In this document: positions 63,941-64,000 of the stretch, one piece after another
Layout: each line of letters opens with the position of its first letter
How positions within the stretch are numbered: the first letter of the stretch is position 1
Source of the DNA: Catalimonadaceae bacterium JC749
GTDB lineage: Bacteria > Bacteroidota > Bacteroidia > Cytophagales > Cyclobacteriaceae
Assembly: GCA_021730635.1 (NCBI GenBank)
Contig: JAJNNC010000004.1
Location: forward strand, 372,001-436,000
Direction of reading: 5' to 3'
DNA: 64,000 nucleotides
Program-made: the position numbers and the translations under genes
Notes under the pieces: model-generated
Told to the model about the DNA's origin: nothing
The model's database searches: none
The model's input: only the letters and a program-made list of their open reading frames with translations

Positions 63941-64000
63941 AAATTCCTTCCGTCAAATATATAATACATAGCCTACGACGCGCACCATAATCAGGATGAT

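Noticed and set aside
1-64000. tRNA, rRNA or known riboswitch genes
   Set aside because: I looked for characteristic conserved stretches, including before the riboflavin gene at 49.3 kb (no FMN riboswitch), and found none. A covariance-model search could still detect something I missed.

Overview
The window comes from a Bacteroidota genome, most likely a free-living Cytophagales-type organism. The evidence is two SusC-type TonB receptors, one SusD lipoprotein, an ECF sigma/FecR/STN-SusC signalling set, paired FtsX permeases, a sulfatase, a large cytochrome-c lipoprotein with a DUF6797-like domain, and promoters fitting the Bacteroidota TTG-N17-TAnnTTTG pattern. I saw no rRNA, tRNA, CRISPR array or plasmid/phage core genes.

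Layout. 1-6.0 kb (minus): a PIG-L deacetylase and a secreted GH13 amylase, then a SusC receptor cut by the left edge. 6.1-12.4 kb (minus): a putative envelope export operon with a TetR regulator, an outer-membrane barrel protein, an ABC ATPase, a four-helix-bundle protein, two FtsX permeases and a LolA-like periplasmic protein. Three of its gaps carry degenerate 7-bp repeats, and a strong terminator closes it. 12.7-34.8 kb (plus): a sulfatase, a small secreted protein, sigma/FecR/SusC(STN)/SusD, then a catabolic run of ThuA-DUF1080, ThuA, three TIM-barrel isomerase/epimerases, an alpha/beta hydrolase, the cytochrome-c lipoprotein, FdhD and a YdeP-type molybdoenzyme. This looks like uptake of a carbohydrate followed by processing of keto-sugars, with redox proteins at the end.

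35.2-38.6 kb (minus): two exported ferritin-like proteins, a spondin-domain lipoprotein and an ECF sigma factor. 39.3-44 kb: an MFS transporter, a DUF3179 lipoprotein with an exact 27-bp tandem duplication, an outer-membrane barrel gene broken by one extra base in a C7 run, and a HAD enzyme. 44.3-47.4 kb: a region-2-only sigma-like ORF, a sigma factor with a small zinc-finger-type partner, and a GH15 hydrolase. 47.8-49.2 kb: a complete IS3-family element next to a RibBA-like gene whose GTP cyclohydrolase II half has lost its zinc cysteines.

50.5-64 kb: surE, a divergent HxlR/pirin pair around a perfect palindrome, AraC plus SDR, a class III cyclase, a TonB receptor, the decayed C-terminus of a Tn3-family transposase, and an alpha/beta hydrolase, DUF2255 protein, metallo-beta-lactamase-fold hydrolase and AraC regulator in a row. 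The strongest leads for new biology are the LolA-like/FtsX operon with its heptad arrays and the keto-sugar locus with its fused cytochrome lipoprotein.
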